Below, one piece after another: positions 5,574-14,018 of a stretch of 16,048 nt of DNA (position 1 is its first letter; the number at the start of each line of letters is the position of its first letter). Made by a program: the position numbers and the translations under genes. Origin of the DNA: an uncultured Lachnobacterium sp. GTDB lineage: Bacteria > Bacillota > Clostridia > Lachnospirales > Lachnospiraceae. The notes beneath the pieces were generated by a model that did no database searches, had not been told where the DNA came from, and saw only the letters and a list, made by a program, of their open reading frames with translations. The DNA is taken from positions 1-16,048 of the forward strand of contig CAMFPD010000027.1 of the NCBI GenBank assembly GCA_945971355.1, written 5' to 3'.

Positions 5574-6908
5574 TTACTCAATCTCTTCCATAACACTCAT
5601 GTATGCTGGACGAATAATCTTATTCATTCCAATAAGCTCCTCTATTCTATGAGCACTCCATCCAACTATTCTTGCAATAGCAAAAAGAGGTGTATATAAT
5701 TCCATTGGAATTCCAAGCATCTCATATACGAATCCACTGTAAAAATCCACGTTCGGACTTACACCCTTGAAGATATGTCTCTTCTCTGCAATAAGCTCTG
5801 GAGCAAGCTCCTCAATGAGATTGTAGAGATTCATTTCCCTGTCTCTACCCTTTACAACAGCCAGTTTTTCAACATAGCCTTTGAAAACTCTCTCTCTAGG
5901 ATCTGAAATAGAGTAAACAGCATGTCCCATTCCATATATAAGGCCCTTCTTGTCAAACACTTCGCCATCCAGCATTTTTGCAAGATAAGCCCTTACCTCA
6001 TCTCTATCTCCCCAGTCCTTAACGTTCTTTCTAATGTCCTGCATCATTTCCATAACCTTGATATTGGCACCGCCATGCTTCGGACCTTTTAATGATGACA
6101 TAGCTGCTGCAATCGCAGAATATGTATCTGTTCCTGCAGAAGTTACCACTCTTGTTGTAAATGTAGAGTTATTTCCACCTCCATGCTCCATATGAAGCAT
6201 CAGAGCAACATCTAATACTCTCGCCTCAAGTGGTGAATATTTATTGTCATTTCTAAGCATTCTAAGAAAGTTCTCCGCTGTAGAAAGCTTTGGATCTGGT
6301 CTGTGAATATACATACTTTGATTATTCTCATAATGATTGTATGCGTGATATCCATACACTGCTAACATAGGAAATGTGGCAATAAGATTGATACACTGTC
6401 GTATATTATTTGCAACAGAAGAATCTGATATTAAATCATCATAAGAAGCCAGTGTAAGAATACTCCTTGTCATTGAATTCATAATATCCTTTGAAGGAGC
6501 CTTCATAATTACATCTCTTGTAAAATTTGAAGGAAGCGTTCTGCTCTTTCCCAATACTGCTGCAAATTCCTCTTGCTCCTCAGAGGTTGGTTTCTGTCCA
6601 AACAAAAGCAGATAAGCTGTTTTTTCAAATCCGAATTCATCAGGCTCCAGCTCATTTATAAGTGTCTGAACATTATACCCTCTGTACCATAACTCGCCGT
6701 CGCATGGTACTCTCTTTCCATCTTCGCCATCCTTAAAGGATGTAATTTTTGAAATATTAGTAAGTCCTGTGAGGACACCTTTTCCATTAAGATCTCGCAG
6801 TCCTCTGTTTACTCCGTACTCTACGAAGAGATTATCCGATATAGTGTCGTTTGCAATACAAAGTTCTTGTTTGCTTGCGGCATATGCTGCCAATTCCTTT
6901 TTGGTCAT
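5574..6908 (-). CDS. Citrate synthase
   Basis: Citrate synthase condenses acetyl-CoA and oxaloacetate. In fermenting anaerobes this is usually the entry to 2-oxoglutarate and glutamate rather than to a full cycle. The 444-residue protein carries the catalytic set: His278 in KGPKHGGAN, His329 in GMGHAVY followed by DPRER, and Asp388 in NVDFYSGF. LHMEHGGGNNSTFTTR (about 239-253) and the GELWYRGYN segment (71-79) also match. The start is ATG at 6906-6908 with AAGGAGA. A promoter is visible upstream (6939-6967). argJ follows after 19 bp, tying glutamate supply to arginine synthesis. The long N-terminal part resembles the clostridial type. Confidence 0.95.
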   Translation of the reverse strand: MTKKELAAYAASKQELCIANDTISDNLFVEYGVNRGLRDLNGKGVLTGLTNISKITSFKDGEDGKRVPCDGELWYRGYNVQTLINELEPDEFGFEKTAYLLLFGQKPTSEEQEEFAAVLGKSRTLPSNFTRDVIMKAPSKDIMNSMTRSILTLASYDDLISDSSVANNIRQCINLIATFPMLAVYGYHAYNHYENNQSMYIHRPDPKLSTAENFLRMLRNDNKYSPLEARVLDVALMLHMEHGGGNNSTFTTRVVTSAGTDTYSAIAAAMSSLKGPKHGGANIKVMEMMQDIRKNVKDWGDRDEVRAYLAKMLDGEVFDKKGLIYGMGHAVYSISDPRERVFKGYVEKLAVVKGRDREMNLYNLIEELAPELIAEKRHIFKGVSPNVDFYSGFVYEMLGIPMELYTPLFAIARIVGWSAHRIEELIGMNKIIRPAYMSVMEEIE

Positions 6909-6938
6909 TCGTCTCTCCTTCTCTACTTTTTAGGTTTA

Positions 6939-6967
6939 ATATTATCCTATTTGCCCTTTAAATGCAA
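6939..6967 (-). promoter_or_regulatory. Promoter of the citrate synthase-argJ operon
   Basis: On the minus strand -35 TTGCAT (6962-6967) and -10 TAATAT (6939-6944) are 17 bp apart, about 30 bp upstream of the start codon. A second register, GATAAT at 15 bp spacing, is less likely. Confidence 0.6.
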
Positions 6968-7006
6968 CGTGTCCACACTAGTGAAATTATTATAATTTTA
7001 TAAACT

Positions 7007-7117
7007 ATTATATCATGTGCTTTCGCACATGATAGATGATACTCATGCGCATCCGTGCTTCGCACTCCGCGTCTGATATAATTTCGCTACGCTCATTATA
7101 TCACTTTACTTCGGTAA
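7007..7117. repeat. Cluster of palindromes after the subtilase gene
   Basis: Several hairpins are packed here. TATCATGTGC (7011-7020) pairs with GCACATGATA (7025-7034) around a loop that reads GAAA on the minus strand. GTGC/GCAC closes a 3-base loop at 7055-7065. TGATATAAT (7074-7082) pairs with ATTATATCA (7095-7103). TTAC/GTAA flank a 4-base loop at 7106-7117. The 9-mer ATTATATCA also occurs at 7007-7015, so the block is bounded by inverted copies. There is no T tract suggesting a simple terminator. It looks like a repetitive extragenic palindromic element (inference). Confidence 0.6.
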
Positions 7118-7118
7118 T

Positions 7119-8711
7119 TCAAAAAAGTTTTTGAAAAGAATTATAAATATTAATTTGTCCATATCCCTCAGTCTTCGACGGGTATACCTGCCCCTCTCTC
7201 TGCACACAGCCTCTTGTTATTAAATACTTTATGTCAACTGAATTTGCCGCCCACACATTTCTCTTATATGCAAACCACTCAAGGATTTGAGCCGATGCAC
7301 CTGCTGTTATGGCCGCAGCTGCCGAGGTTCCTGTAAAGGTCACATAATCCCCTCGCAATCCCTTTCCTTTTATTTCCACTGCTGGTGCCACAAAATCCGG
7401 CTTATAACCATCTGATGCAGTAAAGCCCCTTCCCGAGTCCAGATACACCGAATTATTTTCATTATTATATCCTCCTACGGTCATGGCAACATCCGCATCA
7501 CCTGGCATAGTAAATGTTATGTCAGGATTTGGTCGTATGAACGTAACATTTTCTTTTAACAAATCATTGGCAGGTAACCATATATCATATATTCCAGTAA
7601 TACTGTAAACAGGCAGAATTCTAAGTGTCCATATTCCCTTTGTTGGTCTGTCAAACCTTATAAAAATAACCTGATCCCTATGTTCTCTGCCTGTGTAATT
7701 ATACTCAATGGTAACTGTGGTATTTTCGAATACAAATACATGCTCTAAACGACCAGTCACAGTGTTTTCTCCCCTTGGCCATATCTCACCTGTGGGAGAT
7801 TGCACCGATACACTGACAAGCTCAGGAGCCAGACTCCAGCACTCCGCATAAAAGCCCTCACTATCATTTTCCAGATTCATCTCCACATTCTCAGGTACTA
7901 ATACAGACCTTGCATCTCCCCTGTAATGATGCTTTGCTCCTGCTTCATTACCTGCTGCAATCACTACAGCATGCATCAGTTCAGAAGCGACCATATTCAG
8001 GTAATCACACAGAAACCCCGTTCCATTATGATTACCATTATTTGCCCCCATTCCTACACAGATTACAAGAGGCATCTCAAGCTCTTCGGCCTTTTTTACA
8101 CAGTAGGATATACCAAGCATCAAATCACTCTCTGCATATACCCCTTCCTCATCCTCCGGGATAAAATAAAAATCTCTGAGTTCCTTTTCTGCTGCGCGAA
8201 GCTTTACTACAATAAGATTAGCCTTAGGTGCCGCTCCAACAAAATTATTTACCATATCTTCCTTACCGCAGGCCACACTGGCAAGAAAGGTTCCATGACC
8301 ATTTGAATCTGCCGGCAATTCATCCTCATCAGCTTTATCAATATCCTCATTTGTATACTCCACATCGTTTTCCTGATCGTAATAAAAAAGGATTCTGCTT
8401 TTACCATAATCATCAGTAAAAGCAGAATCCTTGCTATTGATTCCTGTATCAATTATTGCCACCAAAACTCCCTCGCCCTTCAAATTCAGGTTCGGCTGAT
8501 TTTGCATATTTATTATTCCCGTGCCACTTAGATTATCGCATATCTTCAAACACTTTGGAATATTTGCATAGGGATAGTTTCCCTCCGCCAAAGGTGGCAA
8601 AATATTATTATTATTATAATACCATATCTGATACTTTTCGTTGACAATCCTTATCTCATCAGGTGGAATAGCAGGTGAATTTGCATCTGTTATAGGAACA
8701 ATAAACTGCAT
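7119..8711 (-). CDS. S8 family serine peptidase, Csp-like subtilase
   Basis: This 530-residue subtilisin-fold protease has a complete triad: Asp88 in VAIIDTGI, His139 in NGHGTFLAS and Ser463 in FTGTSAAAA. The oxyanion Asn255 lies in IAAGNEAG. Between that Asn and the Ser there is an insertion of over 100 residues (about 282-396), with strand-rich segments such as VSVSVQSPTGE and GIWTLRILPV. This resembles the jelly-roll insert of clostridial Csp proteases. No signal peptide is seen, so it probably acts in the cytoplasm or leaves by another route. The start at ATG 8709-8711 has GAGG close upstream and gives MQFIVPITDANSP. An in-frame TTG at 8753, two bases after the previous gene, lacks a good ribosome binding site but cannot be excluded. 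It is the last gene of the yhaO-yhaN-protease operon. Its substrate is unknown. Confidence 0.88.
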   Translation of the reverse strand: MQFIVPITDANSPAIPPDEIRIVNEKYQIWYYNNNNILPPLAEGNYPYANIPKCLKICDNLSGTGIINMQNQPNLNLKGEGVLVAIIDTGINSKDSAFTDDYGKSRILFYYDQENDVEYTNEDIDKADEDELPADSNGHGTFLASVACGKEDMVNNFVGAAPKANLIVVKLRAAEKELRDFYFIPEDEEGVYAESDLMLGISYCVKKAEELEMPLVICVGMGANNGNHNGTGFLCDYLNMVASELMHAVVIAAGNEAGAKHHYRGDARSVLVPENVEMNLENDSEGFYAECWSLAPELVSVSVQSPTGEIWPRGENTVTGRLEHVFVFENTTVTIEYNYTGREHRDQVIFIRFDRPTKGIWTLRILPVYSITGIYDIWLPANDLLKENVTFIRPNPDITFTMPGDADVAMTVGGYNNENNSVYLDSGRGFTASDGYKPDFVAPAVEIKGKGLRGDYVTFTGTSAAAAITAGASAQILEWFAYKRNVWAANSVDIKYLITRGCVQREGQVYPSKTEGYGQINIYNSFQKLF

Positions 8712-8755
8712 GAAAACCTCATAAATAATCAGTTTTATAGCATTATATTCCAAAA

Positions 8756-11176
8756 CTACTCTTTATATTCTCTACTCTCATGGCAGGTAAAATAAATAGC
8801 CTGATATTCCTTCTCCAATGCTATAAGAAGCTCCTTACCTCTTGCAAGCTTATCATCATCAAGATTCACAAATGGGTCATCCAAAACCAAGAATGGCTTT
8901 TCTTCCGGATACATGGCATCCACCAGTGCAAATCGCATACATACACCAATTAAATCCTGCCATCCACGTGAGAGCCATTGTGTATCTCTAAGCTCTCCCT
9001 GCTCTTTTACGCGAAGCTTCATGTTGGCATCAACTGTCCAGTTTTCCTCCTCATTTTGCGTTAAAATTTCATAATATTTTCTAAAGCCATTTGATATTGG
9101 CGCCATATATCTGGCTGTGAACTGTTCCTTTGCCATCTGCAAATAGTTTGCAGTAGTGTCATAAATATCATACTTATGAATGTCTTCTTCCTGCTGCTCA
9201 ATAGAATGCGCCAGTTCCAGCTCCTTCTCATCACGCATATCCAGTTGTTCCTGCATGTCCTCCAGCTGCCTGTTGTACTGTTGAAGTGATTCCCTCACCT
9301 CTTCCATTCGCTTGTCCACATCGCCGATTAAATTATTAAGTTCATCAAGGGTATATGGACACTCTGCAGGAACCGTGATTTTTTCCATATCATTAACTTC
9401 TTCAAATTGCTGCTTTTTTTGCTTTGCACTTTGAAGTGTAGCCTCTGCCAGCCTGCACGCTGAAGCACTTGCCTGCATTCTGTTGATATCTTCTATCAGG
9501 TTATCACCGAATTGGAAACCAACTATTTTGCCATAGTTTCCTATAGCGGTCTTTAACTCATCGCATTTCTGTTCAGCGGCATCCGCTTTCTTCTTTGACT
9601 CCAAAAGTCTTACATAATCAGATATCTCTGTCTTAATCTCATAAATAGCTGTCTGATATGCTGTAGGTTCTGATTCCTTCCCATATTGACTCAAAAAATC
9701 TTTTATCTCATTTTCAATAATTTCAATCCCAGACTCTATCTGCGAGAGTTCAGCTTTAAGCTCCTCAATTGGAGCCTCCTTGGCTTTCTTTTGTTCTTCA
9801 ATTTCAGCAATCTTGTGAAGTCTGAGCATCTCAAACTTCTTATTTGCTTTGGTTCCATAAATAATAAATGCTAAACCAACAGCAAAAAGAAGGACACCTC
9901 CGCCACATATTCCATATATTATCATTTGTGGAAATGTCTGCAATCCAGCCAGCTTAAGTCCAACGGAAGCACACGCTGCAATCATGCCAAAAATAATAGT
10001 CACTATTCCCGCAGGAATAAATTTGCTTTTAACAGCTCTTGGCATATCACTGTTTTGCTGATTTGTGAGCATTGCAACAGATTTCATCTCTGACAGCTTA
10101 ATTTCCATCCTGCTATGCTCGTCCTTGACCTTTGCCACATTGGCAACCTTTTCCTTCATGCTTTTTATTACTTCTTCATCCGGAAAATTCTCTCCATACA
10201 CAGCTTCAAGGCTCTTAAGCTCTTCCTCTTCGTCGTCTGAAAGTCTGCCGTTTTTCACAAGAACAAGCTGTTCCTCATATGCCTTTGCAAGCTGTAACTG
10301 TTCTGAGATTTCACTGTCACTTGGCACATGGTCTTTGAATCTTGACACAAATTCGCTATAAGTATTTGATTTTTCTTCTACCTCCACACATAGAGCATCA
10401 TAGTTCTTCTTTAACTCTATTCGTCTGCTGTCCTCAGAAGCTACCTGCAAAGCCTTGGCATACTCCTGTCTGATTGCAGACAGTTCTTTCATCTGTGCCT
10501 GTTTTTCTTCAATCTTAGTATTTATTGCAGCCACAGCATCTTCTGCCGCATCAAAGCTTACAAGCTCCTGCTGTAACTGGGTAATTACGTTCTTTCTCTT
10601 CTTTATAGAACCTGTGATTCTGCTTGGAGACAGCTTATTCATCATATCCTTAATCTGAGCGATTGCAGTCTCAAAATTGTTGATGTCATTAGTATTCTCC
10701 GCCAGATTGCCAAGCTTTGCGTTAATAGAATCTGTAGTATCTGTAACACAATCATTCTGGGCCACAAAAACAGTCCTTTTGAAAGATGCCCTGTCTAAAT
10801 CAAAGATTTCCTCACCTATGGCTGAAGAAAACTCATTTGATTCCAGCATAGTATCCAAATCATATAGATGAAATTCGTCACCCTTTTCTGTGATTCCAAA
10901 AGTCCTGCTTATTCTATACCTTTTCTCACCTACTTCAATGTCAAGCTCTCCACCGTATGTTCCACCTTGCCATGGCTTATATATCTTTCTCTCCTTGTCT
11001 GGTGCTCCAGCTTCCTTTTTGCTGTCAAAGCCATAAAACATCACCTTAAGAAATGCTGCAAGGGTACTTTTTCCCCATCCATTTGACTCATTTATAATAT
11101 TTATTCCCTCATTAAATTTAATATTGAGGTTCGATAATTTTCCAAAATTGTCTATATGACAAGCTATTAGTCTCAA
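8756..11176 (-). CDS. YhaN-like SMC/Rad50-type ATPase with central membrane hairpin
   Basis: This 806-residue ATPase resembles the large subunit of SbcCD/Rad50-type DNA repair complexes. Walker A is SNGWGKST (31-38). The Q-loop region is FVAQND (137-142). The middle is long and coiled-coil rich (Glu/Lys/Gln repeats, about 195-365 and 445-720). The signature-like LSRGWQDL precedes Walker B FLVLDDP (762-768). Two hydrophobic spans (about 387-407 and 418-441) interrupt the coiled coil and would tether the arm to the membrane, as known for YhaN. The start is a TTG at 11174-11176 that directly abuts the yhaO stop; GGGGAGG lies eight bases upstream, which makes the choice firm. It presumably works with the YhaO-like nuclease. 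Its length is in the normal range for the family. Confidence 0.88.
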   Translation of the reverse strand: MRLIACHIDNFGKLSNLNIKFNEGINIINESNGWGKSTLAAFLKVMFYGFDSKKEAGAPDKERKIYKPWQGGTYGGELDIEVGEKRYRISRTFGITEKGDEFHLYDLDTMLESNEFSSAIGEEIFDLDRASFKRTVFVAQNDCVTDTTDSINAKLGNLAENTNDINNFETAIAQIKDMMNKLSPSRITGSIKKRKNVITQLQQELVSFDAAEDAVAAINTKIEEKQAQMKELSAIRQEYAKALQVASEDSRRIELKKNYDALCVEVEEKSNTYSEFVSRFKDHVPSDSEISEQLQLAKAYEEQLVLVKNGRLSDDEEEELKSLEAVYGENFPDEEVIKSMKEKVANVAKVKDEHSRMEIKLSEMKSVAMLTNQQNSDMPRAVKSKFIPAGIVTIIFGMIAACASVGLKLAGLQTFPQMIIYGICGGGVLLFAVGLAFIIYGTKANKKFEMLRLHKIAEIEEQKKAKEAPIEELKAELSQIESGIEIIENEIKDFLSQYGKESEPTAYQTAIYEIKTEISDYVRLLESKKKADAAEQKCDELKTAIGNYGKIVGFQFGDNLIEDINRMQASASACRLAEATLQSAKQKKQQFEEVNDMEKITVPAECPYTLDELNNLIGDVDKRMEEVRESLQQYNRQLEDMQEQLDMRDEKELELAHSIEQQEEDIHKYDIYDTTANYLQMAKEQFTARYMAPISNGFRKYYEILTQNEEENWTVDANMKLRVKEQGELRDTQWLSRGWQDLIGVCMRFALVDAMYPEEKPFLVLDDPFVNLDDDKLARGKELLIALEKEYQAIYFTCHESREYKE

Positions 11177-12265
11177 TTATAATTCCTCCCCGCTCAGGGC
11201 CATAATTCCAGCTTTGATAACCTCTGTTTTCTTTTCCTCTTCCATATCTGATCCAAGTACCATTCTGATAAATTCACCCTTTAACGATGCATCCTTCTCA
11301 TATTCACTGTAATTAATAAGAAGTCTTGTCTCATCATAAACCTTTTCGAAATAGAAATAGTCCTCAAATAAATCCTTCAGATAATCGCAGTTTATCTCAC
11401 TTTCTACATCAACTTCGCCTACCAGTACAAATTTGACCAAGCTGCTTGATGAGAATTTCTGTCTGCCAATTTCCTGTTCAATTCTCGCTGCAACTTCCTG
11501 GGTTGTACGAGTACCTGTTACATCAACGAACATTGTATACAAGGTTCTATACGCAATAGGAATAAAGCTAATCTTTGTGTCATAGGTTTCATCGTCTATT
11601 TCCAGAAGCATGAAGCCCTTCTCTCCACACTCATCAAAACCTCTTCCCTCCAGACATCCGCTGTAACAATACACTCCTCTGTTATCCAACTGCTCTAACT
11701 GCTGTTCATGCACATGTCCCAGCGCCAGATAATCTATGTTTTTATTCTTAAGTCCATCCAGATTTATTATCTCTGCATCATTCTTTACACCATACTCACT
11801 TATCTGACCATGGAGAGTCACAATATTGTAATCCTCGTGTGAAAGCACAAGCGAATTGTACGCAGTAACCTGATTGTCTTTTGTCAGCTCGATGCCTGAT
11901 ATACATATATTGCCGTATCTATAGCTAGTCCACTCATCACCAAAAAGCTTCAGATTCTCTGGAATCTCTTCAAGCTTTGCAAGAAAGCTGTCATAGTCAT
12001 GGTTTCCCTTAAGATACAAAAAATCAATATCACTATTTTGATTAATCATATCTCTCACAAGATTACGCGCTGTTGCCGACACTGTCCTCGTATCAAACAA
12101 ATCCCCTGCAATAATAATTGCCTTTACCTGATTGTTTTTCGCATACTCCACCATTCTTGAAAAGGTTCTGAGTATCTCCATCTTACGTTCTTTCGCCTGC
12201 TCCTTCGATAAGTTTGCAGTCATTTTTGAGTCCAAATGCAAATCCGCACAATGAATAATTTTCAT
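11177..12265 (-). CDS. YhaO-like metallophosphoesterase (SbcD/Mre11-type nuclease)
   Basis: This 362-residue protein carries the full metal-binding set of the Mre11/SbcD family: CADLHLDS with Asp8 and His10, AGDLFDTR with Asp55, KGNHDYD with Asn88, His89 and Asp90, LHGQI with His152, and LGHVHEQ with His184 and His186. These bind two Mn or Mg ions and support DNA end processing in the family. A C-terminal partner-binding region follows (about 240-362). The start is ATG at 12263-12265 with AAGGGAAG upstream. The gene heads an operon with the YhaN-like ATPase (no gap) and the S8 protease. It diverges from the GH53 gene across a 111-bp spacer. Confidence 0.9.
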   Translation of the reverse strand: MKIIHCADLHLDSKMTANLSKEQAKERKMEILRTFSRMVEYAKNNQVKAIIIAGDLFDTRTVSATARNLVRDMINQNSDIDFLYLKGNHDYDSFLAKLEEIPENLKLFGDEWTSYRYGNICISGIELTKDNQVTAYNSLVLSHEDYNIVTLHGQISEYGVKNDAEIINLDGLKNKNIDYLALGHVHEQQLEQLDNRGVYCYSGCLEGRGFDECGEKGFMLLEIDDETYDTKISFIPIAYRTLYTMFVDVTGTRTTQEVAARIEQEIGRQKFSSSSLVKFVLVGEVDVESEINCDYLKDLFEDYFYFEKVYDETRLLINYSEYEKDASLKGEFIRMVLGSDMEEEKKTEVIKAGIMALSGEEL

Positions 12266-12301
12266 GCTAATTCTTCCCTTTATAAGTTAATAAAAATCTT
12301 T

Positions 12302-12329
12302 TTTACAAAATTGTCTTTCTCGATACAAT
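12302..12329 (+). promoter_or_regulatory. Candidate promoter of the GH53 gene
   Basis: In the divergent spacer, TTTACA (12302-12307) and TACAAT (12324-12329) are separated by 16 bp, about 35 bp upstream of the ribosome binding site. Other weak boxes occur nearby (TATAAC near 12340). No sugar-responsive operator was recognised. A promoter for the opposite yhaO gene must also lie here but is not clear. Confidence 0.4.
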
Positions 12330-12376
12330 AAAACATGTTATAACTATCATACCAATTTTTTAACGGAGAATCTACT

Positions 12377-13972
12377 ATGATGAAAAAATTTTTAAAAGGA
12401 ATGGATATATCTTCTCTTCCAGAGCACTTAGATGCCAATGAAATCTTCTATGATCAAGATGGAGAAGAAAAAACAGCTTTCAAATTATTAAAGGATAACG
12501 GAGTTAATTCTATAAGACTTCGTATATGGAATCAGCCAGAATTAGTGCCTGAATCAAAGGGCTACTGTAATCTTTCTGACACTATTAAAATGGCAAAGGA
12601 AATAAAAGCTAATGATATGCACTTTGTCCTGGACTTTCATTATTCAGACTACTGGGCTGACCCAGGACAGCAGAGAAAACCCCATGCATGGGATGATTTA
12701 AGTTTTGATGACTTAGTAAGGGCAGTATATGATTTTACATATGATGTACTGAATGAACTTGGTTCACAAAATCTGCTTCCAGATATGGTTCAGGTTGGAA
12801 ATGAAATCAGAAGCGGTATGCTTTTCCCTGATGGCGCCGTTCCAAATTATGAAAACCTGGCTAAACTTATAAATGCTGGAATTAGCGCAGTTCGCAATAT
12901 TTCCAGAGATTTTGATTACCACATTGAGGTCATGATTCATCTTGACCAGGGTGGACGCTTTTACTATTTGAAGGAGTGGTTCGACTCAGTGTTTGCTGCT
13001 GGAATGGAACCAATTGATGCAATCGGAATATCCTTCTACTCATTCTGGCATGGTACCTTCATGGATCTTCGCGATTCCATGAAGCAATTGATTGAGCGCT
13101 ATCATCTGCCAGTGTATGTGGTTGAAACTGCTCACCCATGGCGACTTTGTGATACAGGTCACGTATCAAAGGAGCTTATGGACACCGCTGGTCTCCCAGC
13201 TGGAATTGAAGAACAGAAGAAATCTCTTGGGCTTGTATTCCAAATTGCAGAAACTGTATCGGGGGATTTGGATACTGGTGTGTATTATTGGGAGCCATTG
13301 TGCTATCCAGCACATGACCATGGCAGTTGGGACGAAAATATGGGAATGCTTGATGACCATGGAAAAGCACTCATGGGCTTTGATGTATACAAGGATTTTT
13401 CTCCTGAAAATATGCCATACGATAATATTGATGAATATATGGAAAGTCTCTATGCTATTGACGAATCTGAGCTTCCACCGGCTGGAACAAATCTTATTCC
13501 AAACGGTGATTTCAGAGATGGAATCGAAGGCTTCTGGCTTGAAAAAGACAGGGATGATATTGAGATAATCTGTCGTAACCCTGAGGACACTTCACCTGCA
13601 CTGTCTGGTGATTCTTCCACTGGTTCTTGCTCAAAAACTCCACAGGAAATATACGTTTCCTGCAAGAGTAACTTCTGCTTCGACCTGTTCCGCGACATCA
13701 AAATCGAAAAGTCTGGCAAGTATCAGCTCTCTGTGGATTATCGCGGCACAAACACCACCGGTGTGAAGGTTTCTCTCTACATGAAGACCATCTCATGTAA
13801 CGGAGAGGAACTCTTCTCAAAGGATATCTTTCCTTCCGATGTGCGCTACGTAACCCACAGCCTGGATGCTGTTACCCTTCCTGTTGGTACTCTCCGCATC
13901 GGAATAAAGCTTGACACTCCTCCGGTTTTTGGACGTATACGCAACTTGAGGCTCGTTGAAATAACCGCATAA
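12377..13972 (+). CDS. GH53 endo-beta-1,4-galactanase with C-terminal binding-like domain
   Basis: GH53 enzymes cleave beta-1,4-galactan side chains of pectin and arabinogalactan. The N-terminal (beta/alpha)8 barrel (about 5-345) shows the hallmarks: GVNSIRLRIWNQP (42-54), LDFHYSDYWADPGQQRKPHAW (85-105), the acid/base Glu143 in VGNEIRSG, and the nucleophile Glu250 in VVETAHPW. A segment from NLIPNGDFRDG (373-383) to the end is beta-sandwich-like and resembles carbohydrate-binding modules. There is no signal peptide or membrane anchor, unusual for a galactanase. It would then act on imported oligosaccharides in the cytoplasm, or the true start might be missed, though GGAG eight bases before the ATG argues for this start. 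The gene stands alone on the plus strand, with a terminator eleven bases after the stop. Confidence 0.92.
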   Translation: MMKKFLKGMDISSLPEHLDANEIFYDQDGEEKTAFKLLKDNGVNSIRLRIWNQPELVPESKGYCNLSDTIKMAKEIKANDMHFVLDFHYSDYWADPGQQRKPHAWDDLSFDDLVRAVYDFTYDVLNELGSQNLLPDMVQVGNEIRSGMLFPDGAVPNYENLAKLINAGISAVRNISRDFDYHIEVMIHLDQGGRFYYLKEWFDSVFAAGMEPIDAIGISFYSFWHGTFMDLRDSMKQLIERYHLPVYVVETAHPWRLCDTGHVSKELMDTAGLPAGIEEQKKSLGLVFQIAETVSGDLDTGVYYWEPLCYPAHDHGSWDENMGMLDDHGKALMGFDVYKDFSPENMPYDNIDEYMESLYAIDESELPPAGTNLIPNGDFRDGIEGFWLEKDRDDIEIICRNPEDTSPALSGDSSTGSCSKTPQEIYVSCKSNFCFDLFRDIKIEKSGKYQLSVDYRGTNTTGVKVSLYMKTISCNGEELFSKDIFPSDVRYVTHSLDAVTLPVGTLRIGIKLDTPPVFGRIRNLRLVEITA

Positions 13973-13982
13973 CCAATCTTTC

Positions 13983-14005
13983 AAGAGGGGATTTTCCCCT
14001 CTTTT
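13983..14005 (+). terminator. Terminator of the GH53 gene
   Basis: AAGAGGGGA (13983-13991) pairs with TCCCCTCTT (13995-14003) around three T residues and is followed by further Ts: a good intrinsic terminator reading rightwards. Its sequence is nearly the same as the clpX terminator at the other end of the large palindrome. Confidence 0.85.
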
Positions 14006-14018
14006 ATTGTATATATAC

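Noticed and set aside
5555..5596. Longer argJ reading frame starting inside the citrate synthase gene
   Set aside because: The GTG at 5552-5554 has a well-spaced AAGGGAG and gives the usual family length; the extra 14 residues overlap citrate synthase and have no support.
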